A DNA stretch of 64,000 bases, taken from Aedoeadaptatus coxii (GTDB taxonomy: Bacteria; Bacillota; Clostridia; Tissierellales; Peptoniphilaceae). The first letter of the stretch is position 1. Each line of letters begins with the position of its first letter. A program made the translations under genes and the position numbers. Where the stretch lies: assembly GCF_903819215.1 (NCBI RefSeq), contig NZ_CAIJCT010000010.1. One strand, written 5' to 3'. This document shows, in pieces, positions 49,826 through 58,165 of the stretch. The notes beneath the pieces are model-generated. The model saw only the letters and a list, made by a program, of their open reading frames with translations. It did no database searches and was not told where the DNA came from.

Positions 49826-50539
49826 ATGGAGTCTAACAAAAAAGAAATGCCGAAACATATCGGCATTATTATGGACGGAAACGGTCGCTGGGCAACCAAA
49901 AGGGGATTGCCGAGAACCTACGGTCATAAAGAAGGTGTTAAAAGGGTTTTAGACATTGTGCGTGAAGCGTATCGATTGGAAATTCCTTTTTTATCTTTGT
50001 ATGCTTTTTCCACGGAAAATTGGAAGCGCCCCAAAAAAGAAATCGATAACCTCATGATTCTCTTGCAACGTTTTTTGGTGAAATACATCGAAGAGTTGGA
50101 AGAGAACGGCGTAAAATTAAATATTATGGGCGATATTTCGGCCCTTGACGGCAAAACGCGAGAACTCGTCGAACTCGCGCTGGAGCGCACCTCAAAGGGA
50201 ACTAAAATGGTTTTAAACATCGGTTTAAACTATGGCGGTCAAGATGAAATTTTAAAAGCGGTCGCCGATATTGCCCATTGTGTTAAAGAAGGGCAAATTG
50301 ACCCGAATTCAATCGACAAATCCCTTTTCGAATCTTTCCTATATACGAAATGCCAACCGCCCTTGGATCTCCTGATTCGGCCCAGCGGTGAATTACGAGT
50401 GAGTAACTTTATGCTCTATCAAATGGCCTATAGTGAATTTTGGTTTTCCAATGTTCTGTGGCCGGATTTTGATGAAGCGGTTTTTAACGAAGCTATAGAA
50501 GATTACCGCTCGAGAGACCGTAGATTTGGGGGGCTCTAA
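49826..50539 (+). CDS. uppS: Isoprenyl transferase (undecaprenyl diphosphate synthase)
   Basis: cis-Prenyltransferase making the C55 carrier for wall synthesis, 237 residues. HIGIIMDGNGRWA has the catalytic Asp; YAFSTENWKRP and the C-terminal RPSGELRVSNFMLYQ (usually RTxGE.R.SNF) hold the diphosphate-binding Arg and metal-binding Glu. The Thr-to-Pro change in that motif is a small departure. It overlaps cdsA by one base (TAATG). It uses IPP from the MEP pathway, whose IspG and IspH are encoded in this window. Confidence 0.95.
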   Translation: MESNKKEMPKHIGIIMDGNGRWATKRGLPRTYGHKEGVKRVLDIVREAYRLEIPFLSLYAFSTENWKRPKKEIDNLMILLQRFLVKYIEELEENGVKLNIMGDISALDGKTRELVELALERTSKGTKMVLNIGLNYGGQDEILKAVADIAHCVKEGQIDPNSIDKSLFESFLYTKCQPPLDLLIRPSGELRVSNFMLYQMAYSEFWFSNVLWPDFDEAVFNEAIEDYRSRDRRFGGL

Positions 50540-51309
50540 TGAACAATTTTAAAAAGCGTACCCTCACAGCAGTCGTATTACTTATCGTACTCTCCGGGGT
50601 TTTATATATGGGAGGCCACGTTCTTCGTGTTGCAGTTCTCCTGTTTTCTCTCGAGCTCTGCCACGAACTTTCCGGTGCATTTAAACACAAAGAGCATCAT
50701 ATTCCGGAGCATTACATTCTTTTGTCCTGTTTCATCCATTTTGCCGTTTTTCTATTAAACTGGCCGGCTTTTTTAGCCTTTACGATTTCCACATTTTTAC
50801 TCGTGCTGTATTATTTGAAGAGTTCAAACTTTTCCCTTGAAGAGTTTGGTTTATGTATGTTGATTTTGATCTACGTACCGAGTTTTTTCTTTCCTATCCT
50901 AAATCTCGATAAGACCTTCTATCTCTATCTGGTCTTTATTATTGCGGTTTCGACAGATACCTTCGCTTATTTAACGGGAATGGCTTTCGGCAAGCATAAA
51001 CTTTGCCCGTCGATCAGTCCGAATAAAACTATTGAAGGAGCCGTAGGCGCTGTCGTATGCACCGTAACTGTAGGATTGATTTACTGTTATTATGTGGGGA
51101 TTCCGGTCGATTGGATGCACGCTCTTTTTATCGGCATTGCATCCGTTACCGCTCAATTAGGTGATTTGTTTGCATCAAAAATGAAACGAGCTACGGGTAT
51201 AAAAGATTATGGTCATATTCTCCCCGGTCACGGCGGTTTTATGGATCGCTTCGACAGCATTTTAATGATCATACCGATGGTTTATATGCTCTATCGGTTT
51301 CCCCTTTAG
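50539..51309 (+). CDS. cdsA: Phosphatidate cytidylyltransferase
   Basis: Membrane enzyme making CDP-diacylglycerol from phosphatidic acid and CTP, 256 residues with about eight membrane segments. The CDS signature is visible near the end: DLFASKMKRATGIKDYG then GHGGFMDRFDS. TDTFAYLTGMAFGKHKLCPSISPNKTIEG is split here by landmarks DTFAYL and SPNKTIEG. dxr, which commonly follows cdsA, is absent; rseP starts 8 bases after the stop. Confidence 0.95.
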   Translation: MNNFKKRTLTAVVLLIVLSGVLYMGGHVLRVAVLLFSLELCHELSGAFKHKEHHIPEHYILLSCFIHFAVFLLNWPAFLAFTISTFLLVLYYLKSSNFSLEEFGLCMLILIYVPSFFFPILNLDKTFYLYLVFIIAVSTDTFAYLTGMAFGKHKLCPSISPNKTIEGAVGAVVCTVTVGLIYCYYVGIPVDWMHALFIGIASVTAQLGDLFASKMKRATGIKDYGHILPGHGGFMDRFDSILMIIPMVYMLYRFPL

Positions 51310-51317
51310 GAGGTTAT

Positions 51318-52316
51318 ATGGCAAGTTTATTAGGTTCTATATTTGTATTTGTGTTGATCATTGGGCTCCACGAATTCGGCCATTTCGGAATGGCAAAACT
51401 CGTTGGAATTCGCGTCAACGAATACTCCATTGGCATGGGACCTTTGCTTTTTAGAAAACAGATAAATGAAACGCAATATAGTTTAAGAGCCCTTCCCCTT
51501 GGCGGCTATGTGGCCATGGAAGGAGAGGAAGAAGATTCCGACGATCCGAGGAGTTTTAATAATGCAGGACTCCCTCAGCGCGCCGCAGTCATTGCAAGCG
51601 GCGCTGCTATGAATTTCGTTCTTGCCATTGTTGCGTTTATGCTTTTTACGCTTATAAGCGGTTATCCAACGACGACAGTAGGAGAGGTGCTGCCCGGTAC
51701 CCCCGCCGCACAAATAGGTATGCAGACGGGAGATGTGCTTCAATCTGTAGACGGTCAAAACGTAAAAGATTGGAATGATTTCTCAACGCGCATCGCCGAA
51801 TCAAAGGGTGAAGTAACCGTCGGTTATAGCAGGGGCGGAAAAAACGAACAAACGATGGTTAAGCCCGCAATGAAAGACGGGCGCCGCTATATTGGCCTTA
51901 AACCGGAGAGCGAACGTCATCCGCTGCGAAGCCTCAAAGACGGCTTCACCATGACAGGTAATGTTGTCGTAACCATTTTCTACGTCCTTAAGCAATTATT
52001 TACCGGTGCCTTAGGCGTCGATAAACTTTCGGGACCTGTCGGCGTTGTAAAAATCATCGGTGATTCTGCAAAATTCGGATTTGGGTCATTAATGTTTATA
52101 ATGGCCTATATATCGGCGAACCTCGGCGTCATGAATTTACTTCCGATTCCCGCGCTGGACGGCGGAAAATTACTATTTCTTTTTATCGAAGCTATTACCG
52201 GAAAACCGGTTAATAAAAAAATAGAAATGACCTTATCGTTTATTAGTTTTACGCTCCTCATCGGACTCATGATTTATGTTACGATATTTGGAGATATAGC
52301 GCGCTTTTTAAACTAG
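51318..52316 (+). CDS. rseP: RIP metalloprotease RseP (M50B)
   Basis: Site-2-type intramembrane zinc protease, 332 residues. LHEFGHFGMAK (HExxH) lies in the first membrane segment. One PDZ domain covers about 115-190 (VLPGTPAAQIGMQTGDVLQSVDG in pieces). The third zinc ligand is in MNLLPIPALDGG. In Firmicutes the homologue cleaves anti-sigma factors or signal-peptide remnants. It lies between cdsA and ispG, with AGGAGGT before its ATG. Confidence 0.94.
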   Translation: MASLLGSIFVFVLIIGLHEFGHFGMAKLVGIRVNEYSIGMGPLLFRKQINETQYSLRALPLGGYVAMEGEEEDSDDPRSFNNAGLPQRAAVIASGAAMNFVLAIVAFMLFTLISGYPTTTVGEVLPGTPAAQIGMQTGDVLQSVDGQNVKDWNDFSTRIAESKGEVTVGYSRGGKNEQTMVKPAMKDGRRYIGLKPESERHPLRSLKDGFTMTGNVVVTIFYVLKQLFTGALGVDKLSGPVGVVKIIGDSAKFGFGSLMFIMAYISANLGVMNLLPIPALDGGKLLFLFIEAITGKPVNKKIEMTLSFISFTLLIGLMIYVTIFGDIARFLN

Positions 52317-52331
52317 AAAGGACGGCCACAT

Positions 52332-53390
52332 TTGGCAACATATACGAGACAAATTGCAGTAGGTAATGTGCTCATCGGTGGAGGAGCGCCGGTGAGTATT
52401 CAATCGATGACCAATACGAAAACTAAAGATATCCCGGGGACTATTGAACAGGTAAAATCCCTGGAAACGGCCGGCTGCGATATTATTCGAATGGCCATTA
52501 ATGACGAAGAAGATGCCAAGGCTCTGGATACAATTATTCCCTCTATTTCCATTCCTATTATTGCCGACATTCAATTTGACTATCGATTGGCTCTTTACGC
52601 CATAGAACATCATGTCCACGGATTGCGGTTAAACCCGGGAAATATCGGCGAAAAATGGAAAGTAAGGGAAGTTGCAGAGGCAGCTAAATCGGAGGGAATT
52701 TCCATTCGTGTCGGCGTGAATTCCGGATCGGTAAAACAGGAATTTATCGAAAAAATGGGTGGCGTTAATCCTGATTCCATCGTGGCTTCCGCACTTGAAC
52801 AAGTCAATATATTAGAGAGCTTCGGTCTAAATGCCATTAAAGTCTCGTTAAAATCATCAAGCGTTCGCCAGTCAGTGGAATCCTATCGTGCATTTAAAAA
52901 AGTTTCCGATTATCCATTGCATCTCGGCATTACCGAGGCGGGTTCCAAAATGAACGGCATCGTGAAATCTTCCGTAGGAATCGGATCCCTTCTATTAGAT
53001 GATATCGGCGACACAATCCGCGTGTCATTGACAGGCGATCCGGTAGACGAAGTACTGTGCGCCAAGTCTATTCTAAAAAGCATAGGTCTTCGCAACGAAG
53101 GCATCGATTTTGTTTCTTGCCCAACCTGTGGCAGAACAGAAATAGACTTAATTTCCATTGCCGAAGAAGCTGAAAAACGATTAGCAAATGTAAATTTCCA
53201 AGGCAAAATTGCCATTATGGGTTGTCGCGTCAATGGTCCCGGGGAAGCAAAGGAAGCGGATTACGGTATTACCGGCGGCAACGGTCGCGGCGTTATCTTT
53301 AAAAAAGGCGAAATCGTACGTTCGGTTTCTGAAGAAGATTTGCTCGACGAACTAATTGATTTAATAGAGAGGGATCAATGTGAAGAATGA
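52332..53390 (+). CDS. ispG: 4-hydroxy-3-methylbut-2-en-1-yl diphosphate synthase
   Basis: [4Fe-4S] enzyme of the MEP isoprenoid pathway, 352 residues. The TIM-barrel part has PVSIQSMTNTKT and ADIQFDYRLAL, then HGLRLNPGNIG. The cluster ligands are SCPTCGRTE (two Cys) and GCRVNGPGEAKEADYGITGG, with the third Cys. The start is TTG 52332 with AAAGGA 9 bases upstream; no ATG fits. It overlaps the GTG start of polC. Confidence 0.95.
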   Translation: MATYTRQIAVGNVLIGGGAPVSIQSMTNTKTKDIPGTIEQVKSLETAGCDIIRMAINDEEDAKALDTIIPSISIPIIADIQFDYRLALYAIEHHVHGLRLNPGNIGEKWKVREVAEAAKSEGISIRVGVNSGSVKQEFIEKMGGVNPDSIVASALEQVNILESFGLNAIKVSLKSSSVRQSVESYRAFKKVSDYPLHLGITEAGSKMNGIVKSSVGIGSLLLDDIGDTIRVSLTGDPVDEVLCAKSILKSIGLRNEGIDFVSCPTCGRTEIDLISIAEEAEKRLANVNFQGKIAIMGCRVNGPGEAKEADYGITGGNGRGVIFKKGEIVRSVSEEDLLDELIDLIERDQCEE

Positions 53391-56300
53391 AACTATTCAT
53401 CCATCAGAACAAAATCTGATGGATTTTCTTCTATCAGAAAATCTTCAAATTAATAAAATTATTTACAATCGTAAAAAGGGACGTATCGTGATCGTTTCAG
53501 ATAGCGAGGAAAATGATCTGTGGCGTGAACTTAAAAAGCAGATGGCCTCTTGTTATGAAGGACTCGATATTGCTATCTCGTGTAAGGAAGCGAAAAAAGA
53601 AGTCAAGGAAATGACGCAAGATGAGTTGTTTCGTTGGATACTGGATCGCTTGCCTTCAAGTAGCGCCTGGTTTAATGAAACCTCTTTCAGTTTAGAATCA
53701 CGTTCTCTTACAATACGTGTTCCAAATCATACGGTAGAAAAAAATATTCTATCCCTAAAGTTAGACCAACTTCTTTTAAAGGAAACAGGCGAGTTCTATC
53801 AAGTCAACTGCCAATGTGAGGGCAATGAATGTGAACTTCAAGAGCTTAGCCAATTAATCGATGAAGAAGAAGTGGTATTCAGAGAAACGTTTGAAGAAAC
53901 AGCTGTACGTATTGAACAAGTAGATTCCGGAAAAGAAGAGAAGGGAGTCTACATCTACGGCAAAGATAAATTTGAGGGGGTAATTCCCCTTTCCCAATGT
54001 AGAGTAGGGGAGACCGTCACAATATCGGGAACTATATTTGCCGTCGATTCCCGTCCCATAAAAAACGATAAGACCCTTTTCATTCTCTCTGTTTACGACG
54101 GTACCGACAGTCGTAATGTGAAGGCTTTTGTAAAAAATAAGGAAGCAGAGGATTTTGGCTCTACATTTAAGGCGAATGATGCCGTTGAAGTTTACGGAAA
54201 ATTCGAATTCGACAGCTTTGAGCGAAACGAAAGCATTATGGCGCGCAATATTCGAAAAATACTAAAGGCCACTCCGAATGATAAAAGCCCCAACAAACGT
54301 ATCGAACTTCACGTCCATACGAAAATGAGCAATACAGACGGAACCCATACTATTAGCGATTTTGCCAAGCGAGCCAAACTTTGGGGACACGAGGCTATTG
54401 CCATTACAGATGACAATGTAGTGCAAGGGTATCCGGAGGCCATGCAGGCGGCGAAGAAACACGATATTCGTATTTTATACGGCATCGACGCGGATGTTGT
54501 GGATGACGATGAAAAGATTTTTAAAAATCCCGCAAATGTAAAATACGGTTCAAGTTTCGTCGTCTTTGACTTAGAGACGACGGGATTTTCGCCGCGTTAC
54601 GATGAGATTACTGAAATCGGCGCCGTTAAAATTGAACACGGAAGAATTGTCGATCGTTTTTCTACATTCGTTAACCCTCTTCGTCCCATTCCACCGAAAA
54701 TCGTAGAGCTTACCAATATCACAGACGATATGGTGGCAGATGCCCCTACTATTGACGAGGCACTTCCTCTGTTTGAAGATTTTATCGGTGACGGAATTTT
54801 AGTGGCCCATAATGCGTCCTTCGACTCTCGTTTTGTCGAATATCGCAGAAAAGATAAGGGGAATTACCCTACGATCGATACATTGTTGCTTGCTCAATGT
54901 TTGGATCTCCACATTAAAAATTACAAACTCGGTACATTGGCTAAACGATTCGGCATTAATCTTCAAGGCGCCCACCGTGCCGTAAATGATGCCGAAGCTA
55001 CGGCAGAGCTTTTCTTACATCTCGAGCGACTGGCTGAAAAGGAAGGGGTCGAATCCCCCGAAGATTACAACAAGTTAAAACACCCTGAGCCGGAAAAACT
55101 ATTCCCTACGAGAGTAACCATTTTCCCTAAAAATCTAGAAGGGCTCACCACCTTATATCGTTTGATCTCAAAATCACACACGGAAACTTTTTATCGTACA
55201 CCCCGTTTTTTAATGAGTGATATTATAAAACATCGCGAGGACTTTATTATCGGTAGCGGCGGTGAGCAAGGTCTCTTGATCGACAGCTACTTACGTGGGG
55301 CGGACGACGAAGAATTGTCAACCATAATAAAATCCCTTGATTTCGTTGAAGTGGCGCCTCCAAAGCGTTACGGTAAAAGTTACCTCGATGGTCTTTTGCG
55401 TCATGAAGATGATGCGAAAGATATGATTCGCCATTTATTGAATCTATCCGACGACCAAGATGTTCCCGTAGTGGCATCCAATAATGTGCGCTACCGCGAT
55501 CCAGACGACGAGATTTATCTCAAAGTTTTGGAGTACTCGAAATTTAGAGGGCGCCCCTTTGGTAACGGTGCGGCTCATTTTATGTCCACTGAAGAAATGT
55601 TGCGTGCTTTTGATTTCTTAAACGAGCGCTGTGAAGAAATTGTAATAGACAATCCAAAAGTGATTTGCGACAAAATCGAAGAGTTCCCGCCCATTCCTTC
55701 GGGCAAATTTCCTCCGAAAATTGAAAATGCAGATGTTGATCTAAAAAATGATGCAGTAAACCGCGCGAAGGAAATTTACGGGGATCCCCTACCGGATATT
55801 GTCGCCGATCGGCTGCACACGGAGCTGGACAGCATCATTGGTAACGGCTACGCCGTAATGTATCGCATTGCACAGCAGTTGGTACAGAAATCCAATGACG
55901 ACGGTTTTTACGTAGGATCAAGGGGTTCTGTAGGTTCTTCATTTGTAGCGACTATGACGGGTATTACAGAAGTTAACCCCTTGGCTCCGCATTATGTTTG
56001 CCCTCAGTGCCAATACAGTGAATTTGTCGAAGATAAAGCATACAGTACAGGGTTCGATTTGCCGAAAAAATCCTGTCCCCATTGCGGCACGGAATTGATT
56101 CGCGACGGCCATAAGATTCCTTTCGAAGTATTCCTCGGATTTTACGGCGATAAGGAACCGGATATCGATTTAAATTTTGCCGGAGAGTATCAACCGAAGG
56201 CACACCAATTTATCGAAGATTACTTTGGCGAAGGCTTTGTCTTTAGGGCCGGAACGATCGGCACGCTGGCGGAAAAAACGGCGTTTGGATTGGTCAAAAA

Positions 56301-57606
56301 ATACTTGGAAGAAAACGGAATTGTCCGAAATCCTGTGGATATTACGCGTTTAGCAAAAGGAATTGAAGGCGTAAAACGAACAAGCGGACAACATCCCGGC
56401 GGTATTATGATTGTTCCGAAAGATAACGATATCCATCATTTTACGCCCATTCAATACCCCGCAGATGAAAAGAAGAAAAATGTCATTACGACGCACTTCG
56501 ATTATCACTCCATCAGTGAAAACATCTTAAAGCTTGATATTCTCGGCCACGATGCTCCTTCAATACTACGTATGCTGGAAGATATGACCGGCGTGGATAT
56601 GAACGATGTGGATATTAATGATGCAAAGGTCATGAGCTTGTTTACCGGTATGGATGCTTTGGAAGCTGATGAGTCTATTTTCCATTTTGACACGGGCACA
56701 TTAGGCATTCCCGAGTTTGGTACAGATTTTGTAGTGCGTATGTTGCTCGATACTAAACCCGACACATTCGGCGCTCTCGTCAATATTTCAGGCCTTTCCC
56801 ACGGTACCGATGTATGGACGGGTAATGCTCAAGATCTCGTGCACTCAAATAAGGCGACGATTTCTGAAGTTATCAGTACGCGTGAAGATATTATGAACTA
56901 TTTAATTATCGCAGGTGCGGAAAATAAAGTAGCCTTCGATACCATGGAGGCAGTAAGAAAGGGTAGAGGCCTTCCTGAAAAATACATGGACGTCTTGAAA
57001 ACGCTGGATGTTCCAAGCTGGTACTTTGACAGCTGCGAAAAGATTAAATACATGTTCCCGAGAGCCCATGCCGTAGCCTATGTTATGACAAGTATTCGTA
57101 TAGCATGGTATAAGGTTTATTATCCCTTGGCATTTTATGCCGCCTATTTCACAACAAAGCTCAATGATTTAAATGGCGATCTTCTCATTGGCGGAGTGGA
57201 CAGCGTGAAGCGTCGCATCGAAAACATTAAAAACCTTGGCGATGAGGCTTCTAAAAAAGAACAAGACGAAGGTTCGTTACTGCGCGTAGCCTTGGAAATG
57301 CTCGCCAGAGGTTACACTTTTGAGCCCATTCACTTAGGAATTTCCCATTATGATCGCTTTGGAATTTACGAGGGAAAAGTTATTATTCCCATCAGTTCAC
57401 TACCGGGAATAGGCAAGACCATTGCAAAAGAAATTTACGACGAGTATAAAAAAGGCCCCTTCTTATCAGTAGAAGATATGATCAAGCGGACGGGAGCTTC
57501 TAAAACCGTTATTGAAGCTTTAACACAACATGGCGCTTTAAACGGAGTCCCGAAAGATAATCAATTAAGTATGCTTGACTTATTTGGATCTCAGGGAAAT
57601 TTATGA
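53380..57606 (+). CDS. polC: DNA polymerase III alpha subunit, Gram-positive PolC type
   Basis: Main replicative polymerase with built-in proofreading, 1408 residues. Order: N-terminal domain (about 1-200), OB fold (about 215-290), PHP domain starting at HVHTKMSNTDG (His311), a DnaQ-type 3'-5' exonuclease inserted at about 391-560 (DLETTG with Asp397, HNASFDSRF, HRAVNDAEAT), then the polymerase. A zinc module has CPQCQYSE and CPHCGTEL. Catalytic Asp residues are in EPDIDLNF (Asp928, Asp930). SGQHPGGIM is intact. The start is GTG 53380. PolC restricts the host to Firmicutes or close relatives. Confidence 0.97.
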   Translation: MKNETIHPSEQNLMDFLLSENLQINKIIYNRKKGRIVIVSDSEENDLWRELKKQMASCYEGLDIAISCKEAKKEVKEMTQDELFRWILDRLPSSSAWFNETSFSLESRSLTIRVPNHTVEKNILSLKLDQLLLKETGEFYQVNCQCEGNECELQELSQLIDEEEVVFRETFEETAVRIEQVDSGKEEKGVYIYGKDKFEGVIPLSQCRVGETVTISGTIFAVDSRPIKNDKTLFILSVYDGTDSRNVKAFVKNKEAEDFGSTFKANDAVEVYGKFEFDSFERNESIMARNIRKILKATPNDKSPNKRIELHVHTKMSNTDGTHTISDFAKRAKLWGHEAIAITDDNVVQGYPEAMQAAKKHDIRILYGIDADVVDDDEKIFKNPANVKYGSSFVVFDLETTGFSPRYDEITEIGAVKIEHGRIVDRFSTFVNPLRPIPPKIVELTNITDDMVADAPTIDEALPLFEDFIGDGILVAHNASFDSRFVEYRRKDKGNYPTIDTLLLAQCLDLHIKNYKLGTLAKRFGINLQGAHRAVNDAEATAELFLHLERLAEKEGVESPEDYNKLKHPEPEKLFPTRVTIFPKNLEGLTTLYRLISKSHTETFYRTPRFLMSDIIKHREDFIIGSGGEQGLLIDSYLRGADDEELSTIIKSLDFVEVAPPKRYGKSYLDGLLRHEDDAKDMIRHLLNLSDDQDVPVVASNNVRYRDPDDEIYLKVLEYSKFRGRPFGNGAAHFMSTEEMLRAFDFLNERCEEIVIDNPKVICDKIEEFPPIPSGKFPPKIENADVDLKNDAVNRAKEIYGDPLPDIVADRLHTELDSIIGNGYAVMYRIAQQLVQKSNDDGFYVGSRGSVGSSFVATMTGITEVNPLAPHYVCPQCQYSEFVEDKAYSTGFDLPKKSCPHCGTELIRDGHKIPFEVFLGFYGDKEPDIDLNFAGEYQPKAHQFIEDYFGEGFVFRAGTIGTLAEKTAFGLVKKYLEENGIVRNPVDITRLAKGIEGVKRTSGQHPGGIMIVPKDNDIHHFTPIQYPADEKKKNVITTHFDYHSISENILKLDILGHDAPSILRMLEDMTGVDMNDVDINDAKVMSLFTGMDALEADESIFHFDTGTLGIPEFGTDFVVRMLLDTKPDTFGALVNISGLSHGTDVWTGNAQDLVHSNKATISEVISTREDIMNYLIIAGAENKVAFDTMEAVRKGRGLPEKYMDVLKTLDVPSWYFDSCEKIKYMFPRAHAVAYVMTSIRIAWYKVYYPLAFYAAYFTTKLNDLNGDLLIGGVDSVKRRIENIKNLGDEASKKEQDEGSLLRVALEMLARGYTFEPIHLGISHYDRFGIYEGKVIIPISSLPGIGKTIAKEIYDEYKKGPFLSVEDMIKRTGASKTVIEALTQHGALNGVPKDNQLSMLDLFGSQGNL

Positions 57607-57612
57607 TATAAT
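57584..57612 (+). promoter_or_regulatory. Promoter of the rimP-nusA-infB operon, inside the polC end
   Basis: TTGGAT (57584-57589), a 17-base spacer and TATAAT (57607-57612) preceded by TGA (extended -10). It straddles the polC stop. Transcription should start near 57619 and then meet a terminator before rimP. Confidence 0.7.
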
Positions 57613-57643
57613 AAATGAAAGAAAGAGATAGATAGACGTTTAG

Positions 57644-57674
57644 AACTAGAGTGGGTCCCCCACTCTAGTTTTTT
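57644..57674 (+). terminator. Terminator in the rimP leader (candidate attenuator)
   Basis: AACTAGAGTGGG (57644-57655) pairs perfectly with CCCACTCTAGTT (57659-57670) and runs into six T. It lies downstream of the promoter at 57584-57612 and just before the rimP ribosome site, so transcripts from that promoter must pass it. It may also end polC transcripts. Confidence 0.8.
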
Positions 57675-57689
57675 ATGGGAGGTGAGTTC

Positions 57690-58148
57690 TTGAAGCGTCC
57701 TCAGGTACGTGAAGAAATTGTTCGTGTCGCTGAAGTTGCTGCAGAAGAACACGGATATGAAATTGTAGAAGTCGAGATTACCAAACAACAACCGACGCGC
57801 GTCATCATTACGGTTTTCCGTAAAGAAGGTGTCAATATTGATGATTGTGCGGAAATATCACGGGCCATTAATGACGGGATCGACGATGACCTCATTCAAG
57901 GTCAATACACATTAGAAGTGCAATCTCCCGGTTTGGATCGACCTATTCGGACGAAAGATGATTACCGCCGAAACTTGGGAAACAAAGTTGAGGTTCATCT
58001 TTATAAGAAACTAAATGACAGAAAAGATTTTATTGGCATTTTGACGGATTACGGCGACGACACTGTCGACATCCGTGAAGAGAACGGTGAAACTGTCACC
58101 TTCGATTCAAAATCCATTTCTTTAATGCGACAGGTCATTGAATTTTAG
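57690..58148 (+). CDS. rimP: Ribosome maturation factor RimP
   Basis: 30S assembly factor, 152 residues. VAEEHGYEIVEVEI, INIDDCAEISR-like VNIDDCAEISRAIND, YTLEVQSPGLDRPI and the C-terminal SH3-like barrel with IREENGETVTFD are the family blocks. I choose TTG 57690: GGGAGGTGAG stands 7 bases before it. The ATG at 57675 lies inside the terminator T tract and before the ribosome site, so it is unlikely. First gene of rimP-nusA-rnpM-infB-rbfA-nrnA-truB. Confidence 0.92.
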   Translation: MKRPQVREEIVRVAEVAAEEHGYEIVEVEITKQQPTRVIITVFRKEGVNIDDCAEISRAINDGIDDDLIQGQYTLEVQSPGLDRPIRTKDDYRRNLGNKVEVHLYKKLNDRKDFIGILTDYGDDTVDIREENGETVTFDSKSISLMRQVIEF

Positions 58149-58165
58149 GAGGCAGTTGAAAAAGA

